Shown: one piece after another, positions 42,844 through 51,622 of the stretch
Position numbering within the stretch: the stretch's first letter is position 1
Layout of the letters: each line of letters begins with the position of its first letter
NCBI RefSeq assembly: GCF_018417475.1
Contig: NZ_CP054856.1
Location: 2,759,001 to 2,823,000 of the forward strand
Direction: 5' to 3'
DNA length: 64,000 bases
From: Novosphingobium decolorationis
Lineage (GTDB): Bacteria > Pseudomonadota > Alphaproteobacteria > Sphingomonadales > Sphingomonadaceae
The notes under the pieces: model-generated
Database searches by the model: none
The model's input: the letters and a program-made list of their open reading frames with translations, nothing else
Told to the model about the DNA's origin: nothing
Translations under genes and position numbers: made by a program

Positions 42844-43710
42844 ATGAATGACCGCCCGCTCAAGCTGTTTCATCTGAGCGATATCCACTTCGGGCTCGAG
42901 GACCGCAGCGCCCTCGCCTGGGTCGAGCGTTGCATCGAGCGCGAAAAGCCCGATGCCCTTGCCATCACCGGCGACCTCACCATGCGCGCGCGCCACCGCG
43001 AGTTCGATGCGGCCTGTGCGTGGATTCAGGGGCTGGACCTTCCCGTCACCGTCGAGGTGGGCAACCACGATATCCCCTACGCCAATCTCTACCAGCGCTT
43101 CTTCGATCCCTACCGCCGCTTCAACCGGATCGAGCATCTGGTCGAGGCCGAACTGGGCCTGCCGCGTCTTGCCGTGATCCCGCTCAAGACGACCACGCGC
43201 GCGCAGTGGCAGCGCTTTCCCTGGTCGAACGGCTGGGTGACGAAGAAGGCGCTGGAGGAAACGCTGGCCGCGATCGACGCGCAGCCCGAAGGCACGCGTA
43301 TCCTCATCGCCGCGCACCACCCGCTGACCGAGCGGCGCGAACATGACAACAAGCTGCTGACCATCAACGGCACCCGCACGATGGAAGCGCTGGCGGGGCG
43401 CAAGGTCGCCGCGATCCTTTCGGGCCACATCCACGATCCCTTCGACCTCGTCGCGGAGACGAAGGCAGGCCCGCTGCGGATGATCGGCGCGGGCACGCTC
43501 TCGCAGCGCATCCGTTCGACCCCGCCCAGCTTCAACGAGATCGTGATCGAGGGCGAGGACATTCGGGTCACCGCGCGCAACCTGGAAGACGTGGCAAGCC
43601 GCGACATGATGATCTGCGACGTGCCCGAGAACGCGCTGCCCCCGCGCGATCCCGAAGAGCCGGTGGCGCCCGTGGGCAGGGTGCCCGAAGTCGATCCGCC
43701 GGTAAGCTGA
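42844..43710 (+). CDS. calcineurin-like metallophosphoesterase
   Basis: A 288-residue metallophosphoesterase. All five motifs are visible: L-S-D-I-H-F-G (residue 10), T-G-D-L-T, V-G-N-H-D, A-H-H-P-L and G-H-I-H-D. It resembles Icc-type cyclic-nucleotide phosphodiesterases, but the substrate cannot be read from sequence. Cytosolic, no signal. A perfect 18-bp terminator stem follows, then repeat copy G. Confidence 0.9.
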   Translation: MNDRPLKLFHLSDIHFGLEDRSALAWVERCIEREKPDALAITGDLTMRARHREFDAACAWIQGLDLPVTVEVGNHDIPYANLYQRFFDPYRRFNRIEHLVEAELGLPRLAVIPLKTTTRAQWQRFPWSNGWVTKKALEETLAAIDAQPEGTRILIAAHHPLTERREHDNKLLTINGTRTMEALAGRKVAAILSGHIHDPFDLVAETKAGPLRMIGAGTLSQRIRSTPPSFNEIVIEGEDIRVTARNLEDVASRDMMICDVPENALPPRDPEEPVAPVGRVPEVDPPVS

Positions 43711-43717
43711 TCTGCAC

Positions 43718-43757
43718 ATACGAAAAGAGCCGCAGTTTCCTGCGGCTCTTTTCGTAT
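43718..43757. terminator. terminator after the phosphoesterase gene
   Basis: ATACGAAAAGAGCCGCAG and CTGCGGCTCTTTTCGTAT form a perfect 18-bp stem with a TTTC loop and an internal T-run. It can act on both strands. Confidence 0.92.
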
Positions 43758-43773
43758 ATAGTTGTTTAGAAAG

Positions 43774-43900
43774 AACAGATCCGAGGGCCATTGCCCTCGG
43801 GCTCCCCGAACTGTCGACCTCACCTTCTGCGCGCCACCTGGGCTGTGAAGGGTGAGGTCGCCCATTCTGGGGTCAAGGGGCAATAGCCCCTTGAGAATCC
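43774..43900 (-). repeat. palindromic repeat, copy G (127 bp, reverse)
   Basis: Read left to right on the plus strand: CCGAGGGCCATTGCCCTCGG, GCTCCCCGAACTGTCGACCT, then the mirrored GGGTGAGGTCGCCC and TCTGGGGTC, and AAGGGGCAATAGCCCCTT. It ends six bases from the stop of the DUF2807 gene, between convergent genes. Confidence 0.85.
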
Positions 43901-43906
43901 TTCATC

Positions 43907-44632
43907 TTACATGTCCGCCTTCGCGTAGTCGTGATCCACCGAGCCCAGGCCGTTGATGTTGCTGCGCAGGATCTCGGGCTTGCGCACCAGGGTCACGTGG
44001 CCCACGCCGTTGATCTCGATTTCGGCGAGGCGCTTGGGGCCCAGCGTGACATCGCCCGCGCCGTTGACCTCGACCTTGACGTCATCGCCGTAGAGCTTGG
44101 CGAGGTCGATGTTGCCCGCGCCATTGGTGGTGACGGCCATCGTGCGGACCTTGCCCTCGGCTTCGAGGTCGAGCGCGCCATTGGCCTTCAGCGTGAACTG
44201 GTCCTGGTCGAGGCCGACCAGCGTGACGTCGCCCGGCGCGTCGAGATCGAGGCCCTCGATCTCGGGCGCGGTGATGACGACCTTGAGTCCATCGCCCCAG
44301 TGGCTGCGGCGGCCGTCGAGCTTGAGGCGGCCATCTTCCCAGACCAGGCGCTCCAGCAGCTTCTGGGGCCCCTTGACGGTCATGCTGGCCGTCTCGCCGC
44401 GCGTGAAGCTGAGGTCGACGGGCACTTCCATGGCGATCTGCGATCCGCTCTCGATGGCGAACTCGCGGGTCTTGGTGGGACCCAGGTCCTCGTCCTCGTC
44501 ACCGAAGTGCCAGCCCCCTTCCTGGGCGAACTCGCGGCGGGCGTCCTCTCCCCCGACGATCCAAGCCCCGGCGAAGGCAACGAGCGAGAGGATCGCGGCG
44601 CTGGCGAAGACAATGAGCAGTTTGCGGAACAT
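43907..44632 (-). CDS. DUF2807 (GIN-domain) exported protein
   Basis: A 241-residue protein with one N-terminal membrane segment (L-L-I-V-F-A-S-A-A-I-L-S-L-V-A-F-A). The rest is a beta-helix-like GIN/DUF2807 domain with recurring strands such as L-D-L-D-A-P-G-D-V-T-L and V-E-V-N-G-A-G-D-V-T-L. It is probably an anchored periplasmic beta structure. It is the last gene of the PadR-DUF1700-DUF2807 operon, a cassette type often linked to envelope stress. Confidence 0.85.
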   Translation of the reverse strand: MFRKLLIVFASAAILSLVAFAGAWIVGGEDARREFAQEGGWHFGDEDEDLGPTKTREFAIESGSQIAMEVPVDLSFTRGETASMTVKGPQKLLERLVWEDGRLKLDGRRSHWGDGLKVVITAPEIEGLDLDAPGDVTLVGLDQDQFTLKANGALDLEAEGKVRTMAVTTNGAGNIDLAKLYGDDVKVEVNGAGDVTLGPKRLAEIEINGVGHVTLVRKPEILRSNINGLGSVDHDYAKADM

Positions 44633-44654
44633 GATGTATCTCCTGCGGGCGCGG

Positions 44655-45221
44655 TTACTTGTCGGGGTGAATGGCGGGCTCGAGCACCCGGAAGTGCAGG
44701 CGGCCGAACCACATCAGGGCGTTGATGACCCAGATGCTGACGAGGATGAGGATCGCCGCGGCCGCGACCGATCCGCTCAGGATGCCGAGACCGGCGAGAA
44801 GGGCGACGGCCCAGCCTCCCGGGAAGCCGGTAAAGGGGCCGGCGAGAAGGACAAAGCCACCGGCGATGAACACCGCGATGACGGCCACGAACAGCGCGAT
44901 GAGCACGCCCAGCACAGTCACGATGATCGGCAGCAGCAGGAGGATGTCCAGCGAGGCGAGGCCGACGAAGGCGATGATCGCGGCCCAGGCCGAGGACGGC
45001 GAGCGCGCCTCCTTCCAGTTGCGCTGGCCGAACTCGAAGCGCAGTTCGCGGGCGAGGCGCGCCGGATCGCCGAGCGCGGCGGCAATCTCCGCCTCGCTGC
45101 GGCCTTCGGCCATGCCGGCCTCGAAGTGCTCGGCGTAGTCGGAGAGGATGTCGTCGACGTCCTCGCGCGGCAGGCCCTTGAGCCCGGCTTCGAGGCGACG
45201 GATGAATTCAAGACGCGTCAT
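44655..45221 (-). CDS. DUF1700-like membrane protein
   Basis: A 188-residue protein. Residues 1-65 form an acidic helical domain (T-R-L-E-F-I-R-R-L-E-A-G-L-K-G-L-P, then D-I-L-S-D-Y-A-E-H-F) typical of the DUF1700/HAAS family. Four hydrophobic segments follow to residue 175. ATG 45221 overlaps the PadR gene end by 14 bases, so translation is coupled. Such proteins are usually partners of PadR regulators and act at the membrane. Confidence 0.85.
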   Translation of the reverse strand: MTRLEFIRRLEAGLKGLPREDVDDILSDYAEHFEAGMAEGRSEAEIAAALGDPARLARELRFEFGQRNWKEARSPSSAWAAIIAFVGLASLDILLLLPIIVTVLGVLIALFVAVIAVFIAGGFVLLAGPFTGFPGGWAVALLAGLGILSGSVAAAAILILVSIWVINALMWFGRLHFRVLEPAIHPDK

Positions 45222-45606
45222 GGCTGGATTCCCCTTCCTGCACGTTCGCGGGTTCGCTGGTGGGTTCCGGCGCAGTGGCGGCGGGCGCATCGCCCGCGAT
45301 CAGTTCATCGACCGCGGCGGTGAAACCACGCCATTCGGTGATCTGCGCGGCAAGGCGCGTCTGGCCGGCTTCGGTGATGGCGTAGTACTTGCGCGGCGGA
45401 CCGGACGGCGATTCCTCGAGATAGGTCGAGACCAGACCGTCCTTCTGCATGCGGCGCATCAGCGGGTAGATCGTCCCTTCGCCCATATCGACCGCGTCGG
45501 CCATGCGGCTGGCGATCTCGTAGGCGTAGCTGTTGCGCCGCGAAAGCAGGGCAAGCACGCAAAGGCCAAGCACCCCCTTCTTAAGCTGGACTTCGATTTC
45601 GGACAT
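45208..45606 (-). CDS. PadR-family transcriptional regulator
   Basis: A 132-residue winged-helix regulator. The PadR core (residues 8-90) shows K-K-G-V-L-G-L-C-V-L-A-L-L, G-T-I-Y-P-L-M-R-R-M-Q-K-D-G-L-V and G-P-P-R-K-Y-Y-A-I-T-E-A-G. The C-terminal tail is short and acidic. ATG 45606 follows AGGAGA. It probably represses its own operon through an inverted repeat over the -10 at 45631-45644. Confidence 0.93.
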   Translation of the reverse strand: MSEIEVQLKKGVLGLCVLALLSRRNSYAYEIASRMADAVDMGEGTIYPLMRRMQKDGLVSTYLEESPSGPPRKYYAITEAGQTRLAAQITEWRGFTAAVDELIAGDAPAATAPEPTSEPANVQEGESSHDAS

Positions 45607-45630
45607 CGAATCATCTCCTGTCGATGGAGA

Positions 45631-45660
45631 CTGTATATAGACAGCTAGTGTGTGATGCAA
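45631..45660 (-). promoter_or_regulatory. padR promoter with operator over the -10
   Basis: On the minus strand TTGCAT (45660-45655), 17 bases, TATACA (45637-45632). CTGTATATAGACAG (45631-45644), a near-palindrome matching its reverse complement at 12 of 14 bases, covers the -10, as expected for autoregulation. The rest of the 314-base gap to the sulfatase gene shows no further feature. Confidence 0.6.
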
Positions 45661-45920
45661 GGTACCTTCTTAAAAGAGGTACAGGGCCATGCTCTATACC
45701 GTGCACGGCAAGATAGGCGCCATGCGAAGGAATGTGTTTTTGTTCGCGACTTCCGTGACTTCGTCAGGGTCAGGCAGCCCTCAACCGGGGGGAAACCCTG
45801 ATATCGGCGCGATGCCGGGTCGGGCGAGAGTGGCGTCCTGAGAGGTTGGGGGCTTCCTCGCGCGAATCGTCTTCGATTGCGCCGCTGTCCTTCGGCCCGT
45901 GTTCAGAGGAGAGTTCCGCG

Positions 45921-47603
45921 ATGCACGACGACGATACGCCGCATTCCGACAGTCCCCACGCCGCACGCGAAGGTGACACGCCCAAGGGCATGTCCCGGCG
46001 CAGGATGCTTTCGGCCTCGAGCATGGCGGCGGCACTTCCCGCATTGGGATCGCTGATCGGCACGCAGAAGGCGCTGGCGCAGGCCGCGTCGGGCCGCAAG
46101 CCGAACATCCTCGTCATCTGGGGCGATGACATCGGTTGGCAGAACGTCTCCGCCTATGGCCTCGCAACCATGGGTTACCGCACCCCCAACATCGACCGCA
46201 TCGGGCGCGAGGGCATCAAGTTCACCGACCACTACGCGCAGCCCTCGTGCACGGCGGGCCGCGCGGCCTTCATCACCGGCCAGTACCCGATCCGTTCGGG
46301 CATGACGACGGTGGGCCAGCCCGGCGCCGCACTCGGGCTTCAGGCCGCCTCGCCCTGCCTGGCCGAGGTGATGAAGATGGCGGGGTACCGCACCGGCCAC
46401 TTCGGTAAGAACCACCTGGGCGATCGCAACGAGCATCTGCCCACCGCGCATGGCTTCGATGAATTCTTCGGCAACCTCTACCACCTCAACACCCAGGAAG
46501 AGGCCGAGCAGCGCGACTACCAGGCCTTCGGCAAGAAGTTCTCGGGCGATCTGGAGACGTACGAGGCGCAGTTCGGCACACGCGGCGTGATTCACAGCTT
46601 TGCCACCGACCGGGACGATACGACTTCGGACCCGCGTTTCGGCAAGGTGGGCAAGCAGACGATCCAGGACACCGGGCCGCTCACCCGCAAGCGCATGGAG
46701 AACTTCGATTCGGCCGAGATGATTCCGACCGCGCTCGACTTCATGGACAAGGCCAAGGCCGCGAACGAGCCGTTCTTCGTGTGGATGAACACCTCGCGCA
46801 TGCACGTCTACACGCACCTTGACGATGAGTGGCGCTACGCGGCCGAGAAGTACACCTCCGAGGCCGATCTTCATGGTTCGGGCATGATGCAGCACGACCG
46901 CGACGTGGGCACCGTGCTCGACTGGCTCGCGCAGCAGGGCATCCTGGATGATACGCTGATCTGGTACTCGACCGACAACGGTCCCGAGCACGATTCCTGG
47001 CCGCACGGCGCGACCACGCCCTTCCGTGGTGAGAAGATGACCACCTACGAGGGTGGTGTGCGCGTGGTCTCGATGCTGCGCTATCCGCGCATGATCCCGC
47101 AGGATCAGGTGCTAAACGGCATCCAGGCCCACCAGGACATGTTCACCAGCCTCGCTGCGATTGCCGGTGTTCCGGACGTGAACAGCCGGATGCAGAGTGC
47201 CAAGAAGCAGTACATCGATGGCGTGAACAACGTGCCTTACTGGACCGGTCAGCAGGAGAATTCCAACCGCGACCACATCTTCCACTACTACGAGAGCAAG
47301 CTGACCGCGGTGCGCATGGGGCCCTGGAAGATCCACTTCTCGACCAAGGAAAACTACTACGACAACCTGGTCCCGCGCACGGCGCCGCTCATGTTCAACA
47401 TCCGCATGGACCCCTTCGAGAGCTACGATTCGGTCGATGCCTACGGGCACCTGCTCCAGAAGGTCTCGTGGCTGATGCAGCCGATGGGCGTCTTGATGAA
47501 CAAGCACCTCAAGACCCTGGCCGAATACCCGCCGGTGCAGGGCGGGGCCTCGTTCGACATGTCCAATGTCGTGGCCGAGTTCATGGAGCAGGGCCTCCAG
47601 TAA
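45921..47603 (+). CDS. exported type I sulfatase (arylsulfatase-like)
   Basis: A 560-residue sulfatase of the formylglycine class. A twin-arginine-type signal ([10 protein letters not shown] then A-A-A-L-P-A-L) lies at residues 24-50. The catalytic domain has [10 protein letters not shown] (metal Asp residues 69-70) and the modification motif P-S-C-T-A-G-R at about 109-114, with Ala in place of the usual Pro of C-x-P-x-[10 protein letters not shown] and F-R-G-E-K later complete the metal site. It probably cleaves sulfate esters in the periplasm. Maturation needs a formylglycine-generating enzyme, which is not in the window. AGAGGAGAG precedes the ATG at 45921. Confidence 0.9.
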   Translation: MHDDDTPHSDSPHAAREGDTPKGMSRRRMLSASSMAAALPALGSLIGTQKALAQAASGRKPNILVIWGDDIGWQNVSAYGLATMGYRTPNIDRIGREGIKFTDHYAQPSCTAGRAAFITGQYPIRSGMTTVGQPGAALGLQAASPCLAEVMKMAGYRTGHFGKNHLGDRNEHLPTAHGFDEFFGNLYHLNTQEEAEQRDYQAFGKKFSGDLETYEAQFGTRGVIHSFATDRDDTTSDPRFGKVGKQTIQDTGPLTRKRMENFDSAEMIPTALDFMDKAKAANEPFFVWMNTSRMHVYTHLDDEWRYAAEKYTSEADLHGSGMMQHDRDVGTVLDWLAQQGILDDTLIWYSTDNGPEHDSWPHGATTPFRGEKMTTYEGGVRVVSMLRYPRMIPQDQVLNGIQAHQDMFTSLAAIAGVPDVNSRMQSAKKQYIDGVNNVPYWTGQQENSNRDHIFHYYESKLTAVRMGPWKIHFSTKENYYDNLVPRTAPLMFNIRMDPFESYDSVDAYGHLLQKVSWLMQPMGVLMNKHLKTLAEYPPVQGGASFDMSNVVAEFMEQGLQ

Positions 47604-47616
47604 CCCCTTTGTCCCA

Positions 47617-47635
47617 CCCCCCCCCCCCCCGGGGG
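47617..47635 (+). repeat. homopolymer tract C14-G5
   Basis: Fourteen C followed by five G, 13 bases after the sulfatase stop. It is prone to slippage and to sequencing error. Confidence 0.8.
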
Positions 47636-47650
47636 CCATCCTCAAGCATG

Positions 47651-47685
47651 CCCCGGATCGGTCGCGGCCGATCCGGGGCCCTTTT
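47651..47685 (+). terminator. terminator after the sulfatase gene
   Basis: CCCCGGATCGG (47651-47661) and CCGATCCGGGG (47668-47678) form an 11-bp stem with a 6-base loop, followed by CCCTTTTG. Confidence 0.8.
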
Positions 47686-47694
47686 GTTTGGGGC

Positions 47695-48312
47695 TCAGGC
47701 CTCGATCCGGGTGATCTGGCGGTCGTGCCAGGGGGTGAGGAGGGCAAGAGCACAGATCGCGCCCACAAGGCACATGAGCATGTCCCACTGGGTGTCCCAG
47801 GGGTCGCCCTGGGTGCCCAGGAACGCCTCCGCGCCCTGACCCAGCGCCATGGCCGCGCCGAACTCGATCAGCTCGTAGGCGGCGCTCACCGCGAGGCAGC
47901 AGGCTGTGACCAGCACACTGGAAAGCCACCCGGGCGCAAGGCCGCCCCGGCGCAGCAGCAGTTCGCGCAGCACGATTGCGGGCACGAAGCCTTGCGCGAA
48001 GTGGCCGATCCGGTCGTAGGGGTTGCGCGCGAGGCCCAGCAGGTCCTGCAAGGTAAATCCCAGCGGCACGCGCGCGTAGGTATAGGCGCCCCCGAGCATG
48101 AGGATGAGGCCATGCAGGCCAATCAGCGCCAGCGCGAGGCGGGTCAGGGGCAGGCGCCTGCGGGAGACCCAGAGCACGGGCAGCGCGATCAGGACGGGGG
48201 CCACCTCCATCAGCCAGGTCGCGCGCTCGTACGGGCTCCAGCCCGAGGCCAGAAGGCCTGCCAGCCAGAGGAGGGTGAGGGCGGTCAGGTCGTGAAGGGT
48301 GGTCCGGTGCAT
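47695..48312 (-). CDS. DUF2238 (YjdF-like) membrane protein
   Basis: A 205-residue protein with about five to six hydrophobic helices. Family features include R-N-P-Y-D-R-I-G-H-F-A-Q-G-F near residue 100, Y-E-L-I-E-F near 150 and D-P-W-D-T-Q-W-D-M near 176. The function is unknown; the conserved His, Glu and Asp inside membrane segments suggest metal binding or catalysis. ATG 48312 was chosen because the upstream frame is Cys-rich and atypical. Confidence 0.85.
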   Translation of the reverse strand: MHRTTLHDLTALTLLWLAGLLASGWSPYERATWLMEVAPVLIALPVLWVSRRRLPLTRLALALIGLHGLILMLGGAYTYARVPLGFTLQDLLGLARNPYDRIGHFAQGFVPAIVLRELLLRRGGLAPGWLSSVLVTACCLAVSAAYELIEFGAAMALGQGAEAFLGTQGDPWDTQWDMLMCLVGAICALALLTPWHDRQITRIEA

Positions 48313-48388
48313 TCCCGGCAGGATTGGCCAGATACCGGGTGCATGCAAGCCCCGGCAACACAAGGCACACCTGCGCAGCGCAGGCATG

Positions 48389-48422
48389 AAAAAAGGGCCG
48401 CGGTTGCCCGCGACCCTCTTTT
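48389..48422 (-). terminator. terminator after rpsI
   Basis: AGGG-CCGCGG and CCGCG-ACCCT form a stem with a TTGC loop between A- and T-runs. On the minus strand it follows the rpsI stop at 48453. Confidence 0.75.
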
Positions 48423-48452
48423 CGTAAACCGGTGCGTCGGTCCGTTCGAAAC

Positions 48453-48983
48453 TTAGCGCTTCGAGAACTGGAACGAACGACGGGCCTTGGCGCGGCCGTA
48501 CTTCTTACGCTCGACCACGCGGCTGTCGCGGGTGAGGAAGCCGGCGGCCTTGACCGTGGCGCGCAGGACCGGCTCGTACTTCGAGAGTGCCTGCGAAATG
48601 CCGTGCTTCACAGCGCCGGCCTGACCCGAGAGACCGCCGCCCTTGACGGTGGCGATGACGTCGTACTGGTCTTCGCGCGCGGTGATCTGGAACGGCTGGG
48701 CAATGACCAGACGCAGGGTCGGACGTGCGAAGTAGACTTCCTGGTCACGGCCGTTGACGGTGATCTTGCCGGTGCCGGGCTTGATCCACACGCGGGCCAC
48801 GGCGTCCTTGCGGCGGCCGGTGGCGTAGGCGCGGCCCTGGGCGTCGAGTTCCTGCTCGCGCAGGGGAACGTTCGAGACGACGGGGGTGAAACCCTGCTCT
48901 TCAGCAGCAGCTTCTTCGGTCGCGACTTCGGTGCCGAGGTCCTTGAGGTCGGACAGGCTCTGGACGGTATCAGTGTCGGACAT
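48453..48983 (-). CDS. rpsI: 30S ribosomal protein S9
   Basis: A 176-residue S9. The core (about residues 50-176) has [27 protein letters not shown] and the basic tail [17 protein letters not shown] that reaches the P-site tRNA. An acidic N-terminal extension of about 48 residues makes it longer than E. coli S9 (130 residues). Its ATG overlaps the rplM stop by one base (TAATG). Confidence 0.97.
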   Translation of the reverse strand: MSDTDTVQSLSDLKDLGTEVATEEAAAEEQGFTPVVSNVPLREQELDAQGRAYATGRRKDAVARVWIKPGTGKITVNGRDQEVYFARPTLRLVIAQPFQITAREDQYDVIATVKGGGLSGQAGAVKHGISQALSKYEPVLRATVKAAGFLTRDSRVVERKKYGRAKARRSFQFSKR

Positions 48984-49462
48984 TAGGCACCCACCTTGTT
49001 CTTACGGTTCATCGAAGCAACGTCGAGGGCTTCGGGCTGCGTACCACCGTGCGGGTGCTCGGTGCCGGCGTAGACGTGCAGGGCGCGCATCTGGTCGCGG
49101 CCCAGCGGACCACGGGGAATCATGCGTTCCACGGCCTTTTCAAGCACGCGCTCGGGGAAGCGACCGGCGAGGACCTTGTCCGCGGTGACTTCCTTGAGGC
49201 CGCCGGCGTAGCCGGTGTGCTTGTAGTAGGTCTGCTGCTTGAGCTTGTTGCCGGTGAAGCGGACCTTCTCGGCGTTGATCACGACGACGTGGTCGCCGCA
49301 ATCGACGTGCGGGGTGAAGCTCGGCTTGTGCTTGCCGCGCAGGAGGTCGGCGATGATGACAGCCAGACGGCCAACCACCAGACCTTCGGCATCGATCAGA
49401 TGCCACTTCTTTTCCACCTCGGCCGGCTTGATCGACCGGGTGACCTTTGTGAGCGCCTTCAT
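48983..49462 (-). CDS. rplM: 50S ribosomal protein L13
   Basis: A 159-residue L13 with the family blocks [25 protein letters not shown] and [13 protein letters not shown]-terminal extension of about 15 residues is added compared with E. coli. It begins the rplM-rpsI operon. A TTGACT -35 lies at 49569-49574 on the minus strand, but no clear -10 follows at the expected distance. Confidence 0.97.
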   Translation of the reverse strand: MKALTKVTRSIKPAEVEKKWHLIDAEGLVVGRLAVIIADLLRGKHKPSFTPHVDCGDHVVVINAEKVRFTGNKLKQQTYYKHTGYAGGLKEVTADKVLAGRFPERVLEKAVERMIPRGPLGRDQMRALHVYAGTEHPHGGTQPEALDVASMNRKNKVGA

Positions 49463-49670
49463 GGCTGGTCTATCCCTTGTGTTTCGTGCGCGCGTCCGGT
49501 GGATTGGCGCTGGCGCGAATCCGTCCCGTACGCGGGAAGTGGCGCCAATTCGTCGAAATCGGGCGCCAAGTCAAGCAGGATGCGGCTTTGCGAAGAGGTA
49601 ATATGATACCGTAATGTATCCTGCAGCGGTTTCCGGGACCGATCCGCAGGATGGATCGGTCTGGGCCGGC

Positions 49671-50573
49671 TCAGGTTTGCGCAGGTGTGAACAGGCAGGG
49701 GTCCACGGCAGGCTTGGGCATGGTCTGGGGGCCGCCGGTGCCGATTCCCCACTGGTCCATGACCTGGGGGGCAGGCGCGTGGACTTTCGCCTCGTGGGTG
49801 TCGAAGTCGACCTCGTCGAGTTCGGAGGTGTATTCGACGGCAAAGCCGCCCGGCGTCACGAAATAGCTGAAGGTGTTGTTGCCCGCGGTGTGGCGGCCCG
49901 GCCCCCAGCGCAGATCGGTGCCGCGCTTCTGCAGACGGCTGGCGCCACGCATCATGTCATCGAGGCTGAGCATGTCGTAGGCGACGTGGTTGAGACAGGG
50001 CGGGCCTGGCAGAATGGCGATGCGGTGATGGGCCGCGTTGCAGCGCAGGAAGCACATGAAATCGCCCAGCCAGTCCGAGACGCGAAAGCCCAGCACATCG
50101 GTGAAGAAGCGCACCAGCGCCTGATGGTCGGGCGAATGCAGGACTATGTGGCTGATCTTCACGGGCACACCTTCCCAGCGCTCCAGCGGGCGCTTGTCGA
50201 GGGGCGCGACCTCGGCCGAGATCTCGAAGGGCAGGCCATCGGGGGAGAAGAAGCGGAAGCCGTAGCCGCCTCCGGGCGCGTCGAGCGGGCGGGGCGCGTG
50301 GATGATGGAGCACCCTGCGTCCTGCACCGCTGTGTGGAGGGCATCGACATCGTCCCTGCCGGGAGTGGCGAGGGCGATGACCTCGACGCAGTTCGTCTCG
50401 CGGCGGTGGAGGCGCAGGACGTGGTGTTCATCGTGCCCCTGCGCCTTGAACCAGGCGGTGTCGTCCTCGGCCGCGACTTCGACAAGGCCCCAGTCCTGGG
50501 TGTAGAAGCGGCGCTCGGCGTCGAAGTCCTCGACACCATAGCCGACATAGCGAATCTCGGTCACGCGGCTCAT
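49671..50573 (-). CDS. type I extradiol (VOC) aromatic ring-cleavage dioxygenase
   Basis: A 300-residue two-domain vicinal-oxygen-chelate protein of the BphC type. The Fe(II) ligands can be read in the C-terminal domain as H142 (K-I-S-H-I-V-L), H196 (L-N-H-V-A-Y-D) and E247 (F-A-V-E-Y-T-S). Second-sphere H182 and H228 and Y249 fit the BphC active site. It probably cleaves a catechol next to the hydroxyls. ATG 50573 overlaps the Rieske stop in ATGA; the longer frame is a shadow. It is the last gene of the catabolic operon. A GACCGATCC/GGATCGGTC stem (49637-49661) follows. Confidence 0.9.
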   Translation of the reverse strand: MSRVTEIRYVGYGVEDFDAERRFYTQDWGLVEVAAEDDTAWFKAQGHDEHHVLRLHRRETNCVEVIALATPGRDDVDALHTAVQDAGCSIIHAPRPLDAPGGGYGFRFFSPDGLPFEISAEVAPLDKRPLERWEGVPVKISHIVLHSPDHQALVRFFTDVLGFRVSDWLGDFMCFLRCNAAHHRIAILPGPPCLNHVAYDMLSLDDMMRGASRLQKRGTDLRWGPGRHTAGNNTFSYFVTPGGFAVEYTSELDEVDFDTHEAKVHAPAPQVMDQWGIGTGGPQTMPKPAVDPCLFTPAQT

Positions 50574-51598
50574 AGGGCGGCCTCTTCCTTCTTGCGTTTC
50601 TCGATGATGCGGCGCGCGCGCGTGCCGCCGGTGTCGATGCCGAGCGAGAGCGGTTTGCGCTCCCAGAAGTCGGCGCCGTCGGTGTTGGCGTAGGCGGCCT
50701 CGATGATCGGCTTGTCCTCTTCGCCGAAGGCCGCTCCCATGAGACCGGCCAGCATGGCGTCGCCCTCGGGGGAGGGGGGGCCCTGCCGCGTGGTCGCCCA
50801 GAAGTAGTGGCTGGAGCCTTCCGTCTCGGGGGTGAGGATGTGCGCCTGGTGGGCGATCACGCCCTCGGCCCGGTCGCCGCCCTGGGGGCAGGCGCCGACC
50901 TGCAGGTACATGCTGGCGGGCGCCTCCCAGCGCATGTCCAGCCAGTGGTCGGTGATCATGGCCGGGTCGTAGATCCCGAAGGTGTGCGCGGGCGCGGGGA
51001 TTGCGGGCATCCACCAGTTGGAATGGAGCTGGTCGCCCTGCGCCTTGACCTCGTGGGTCCCGGCAAAGATCACGCCGCGCCCGGCAAAGGTGCCCTTGTG
51101 GACGAACTCGATGTGCGAGAGGTCCATCAGGTTGTCGGTGCCGTATTCGTAGTTCGCGGCCATCGGCATCACGCCGGTGATGGGCGCATGGCCGTCGATC
51201 ACGATGGCCGAAAAATCGGGCACCGGCGTCTCTTCGGCGCGCGCGGGATCGCCGGGCCAGAACCAGACGATGTGGTCGCGCTCGACCACGGGAAAGCTGC
51301 GCAGCTGCGCGCCTGCGGGGATCTTCTCGGAGAAGGGATTGCGCACGCACTGGCCCGCGGCATCGAAGGTGAGGCCGTGGTACGGGCACACAATGGTGTC
51401 CCCCTCGCGCTCGCCCTTGCTGAGCGGGGCGTAGCGGTGCGGGCAGCGGTCGACCAGCGCCGCCGCGGTGCCGTCCTGTCGGCGCATGAGCAGTATCGGC
51501 TCGCCGAGCAGGCGGCGGCGGAGCATGTCCTCGCCCACTTCATGGCTCCAGGCGGCCATGTACCAGGCGTTCTCGAGGAAGGGTTTCGTCTCGGTCAT
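50570..51598 (-). CDS. Rieske non-heme iron oxygenase (VanA/DdmC-like O-demethylase or hydroxylase)
   Basis: A 342-residue oxygenase alpha subunit. The Rieske [2Fe-2S] ligands are C52-x-H54 (R-C-P-H-R) and C71-x2-H74 (C-P-Y-H-G-L). The mononuclear iron site is D-L-M-D-L-S-H-I-E-F-V-H, giving D159, H162 and H167. H-I-L-T-P-E-T-E near residue 245 and the overall length match the dicamba/vanillate demethylase group rather than multi-subunit ring dioxygenases. A reductase and ferredoxin must come from elsewhere. It overlaps the extradiol gene and lies 24 bases after the hydrolase gene. Confidence 0.9.
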   Translation of the reverse strand: MTETKPFLENAWYMAAWSHEVGEDMLRRRLLGEPILLMRRQDGTAAALVDRCPHRYAPLSKGEREGDTIVCPYHGLTFDAAGQCVRNPFSEKIPAGAQLRSFPVVERDHIVWFWPGDPARAEETPVPDFSAIVIDGHAPITGVMPMAANYEYGTDNLMDLSHIEFVHKGTFAGRGVIFAGTHEVKAQGDQLHSNWWMPAIPAPAHTFGIYDPAMITDHWLDMRWEAPASMYLQVGACPQGGDRAEGVIAHQAHILTPETEGSSHYFWATTRQGPPSPEGDAMLAGLMGAAFGEEDKPIIEAAYANTDGADFWERKPLSLGIDTGGTRARRIIEKRKKEEAAL

Positions 51599-51622
51599 GT
51601 CGAAAGTCCTGTGCTTGGACGC

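Noticed and set aside
50574..51389. Upstream extension of the extradiol dioxygenase frame
   Set aside because: It is a shadow of the Rieske gene; the ATG at 50573 matches the family start and gives an ATGA overlap.
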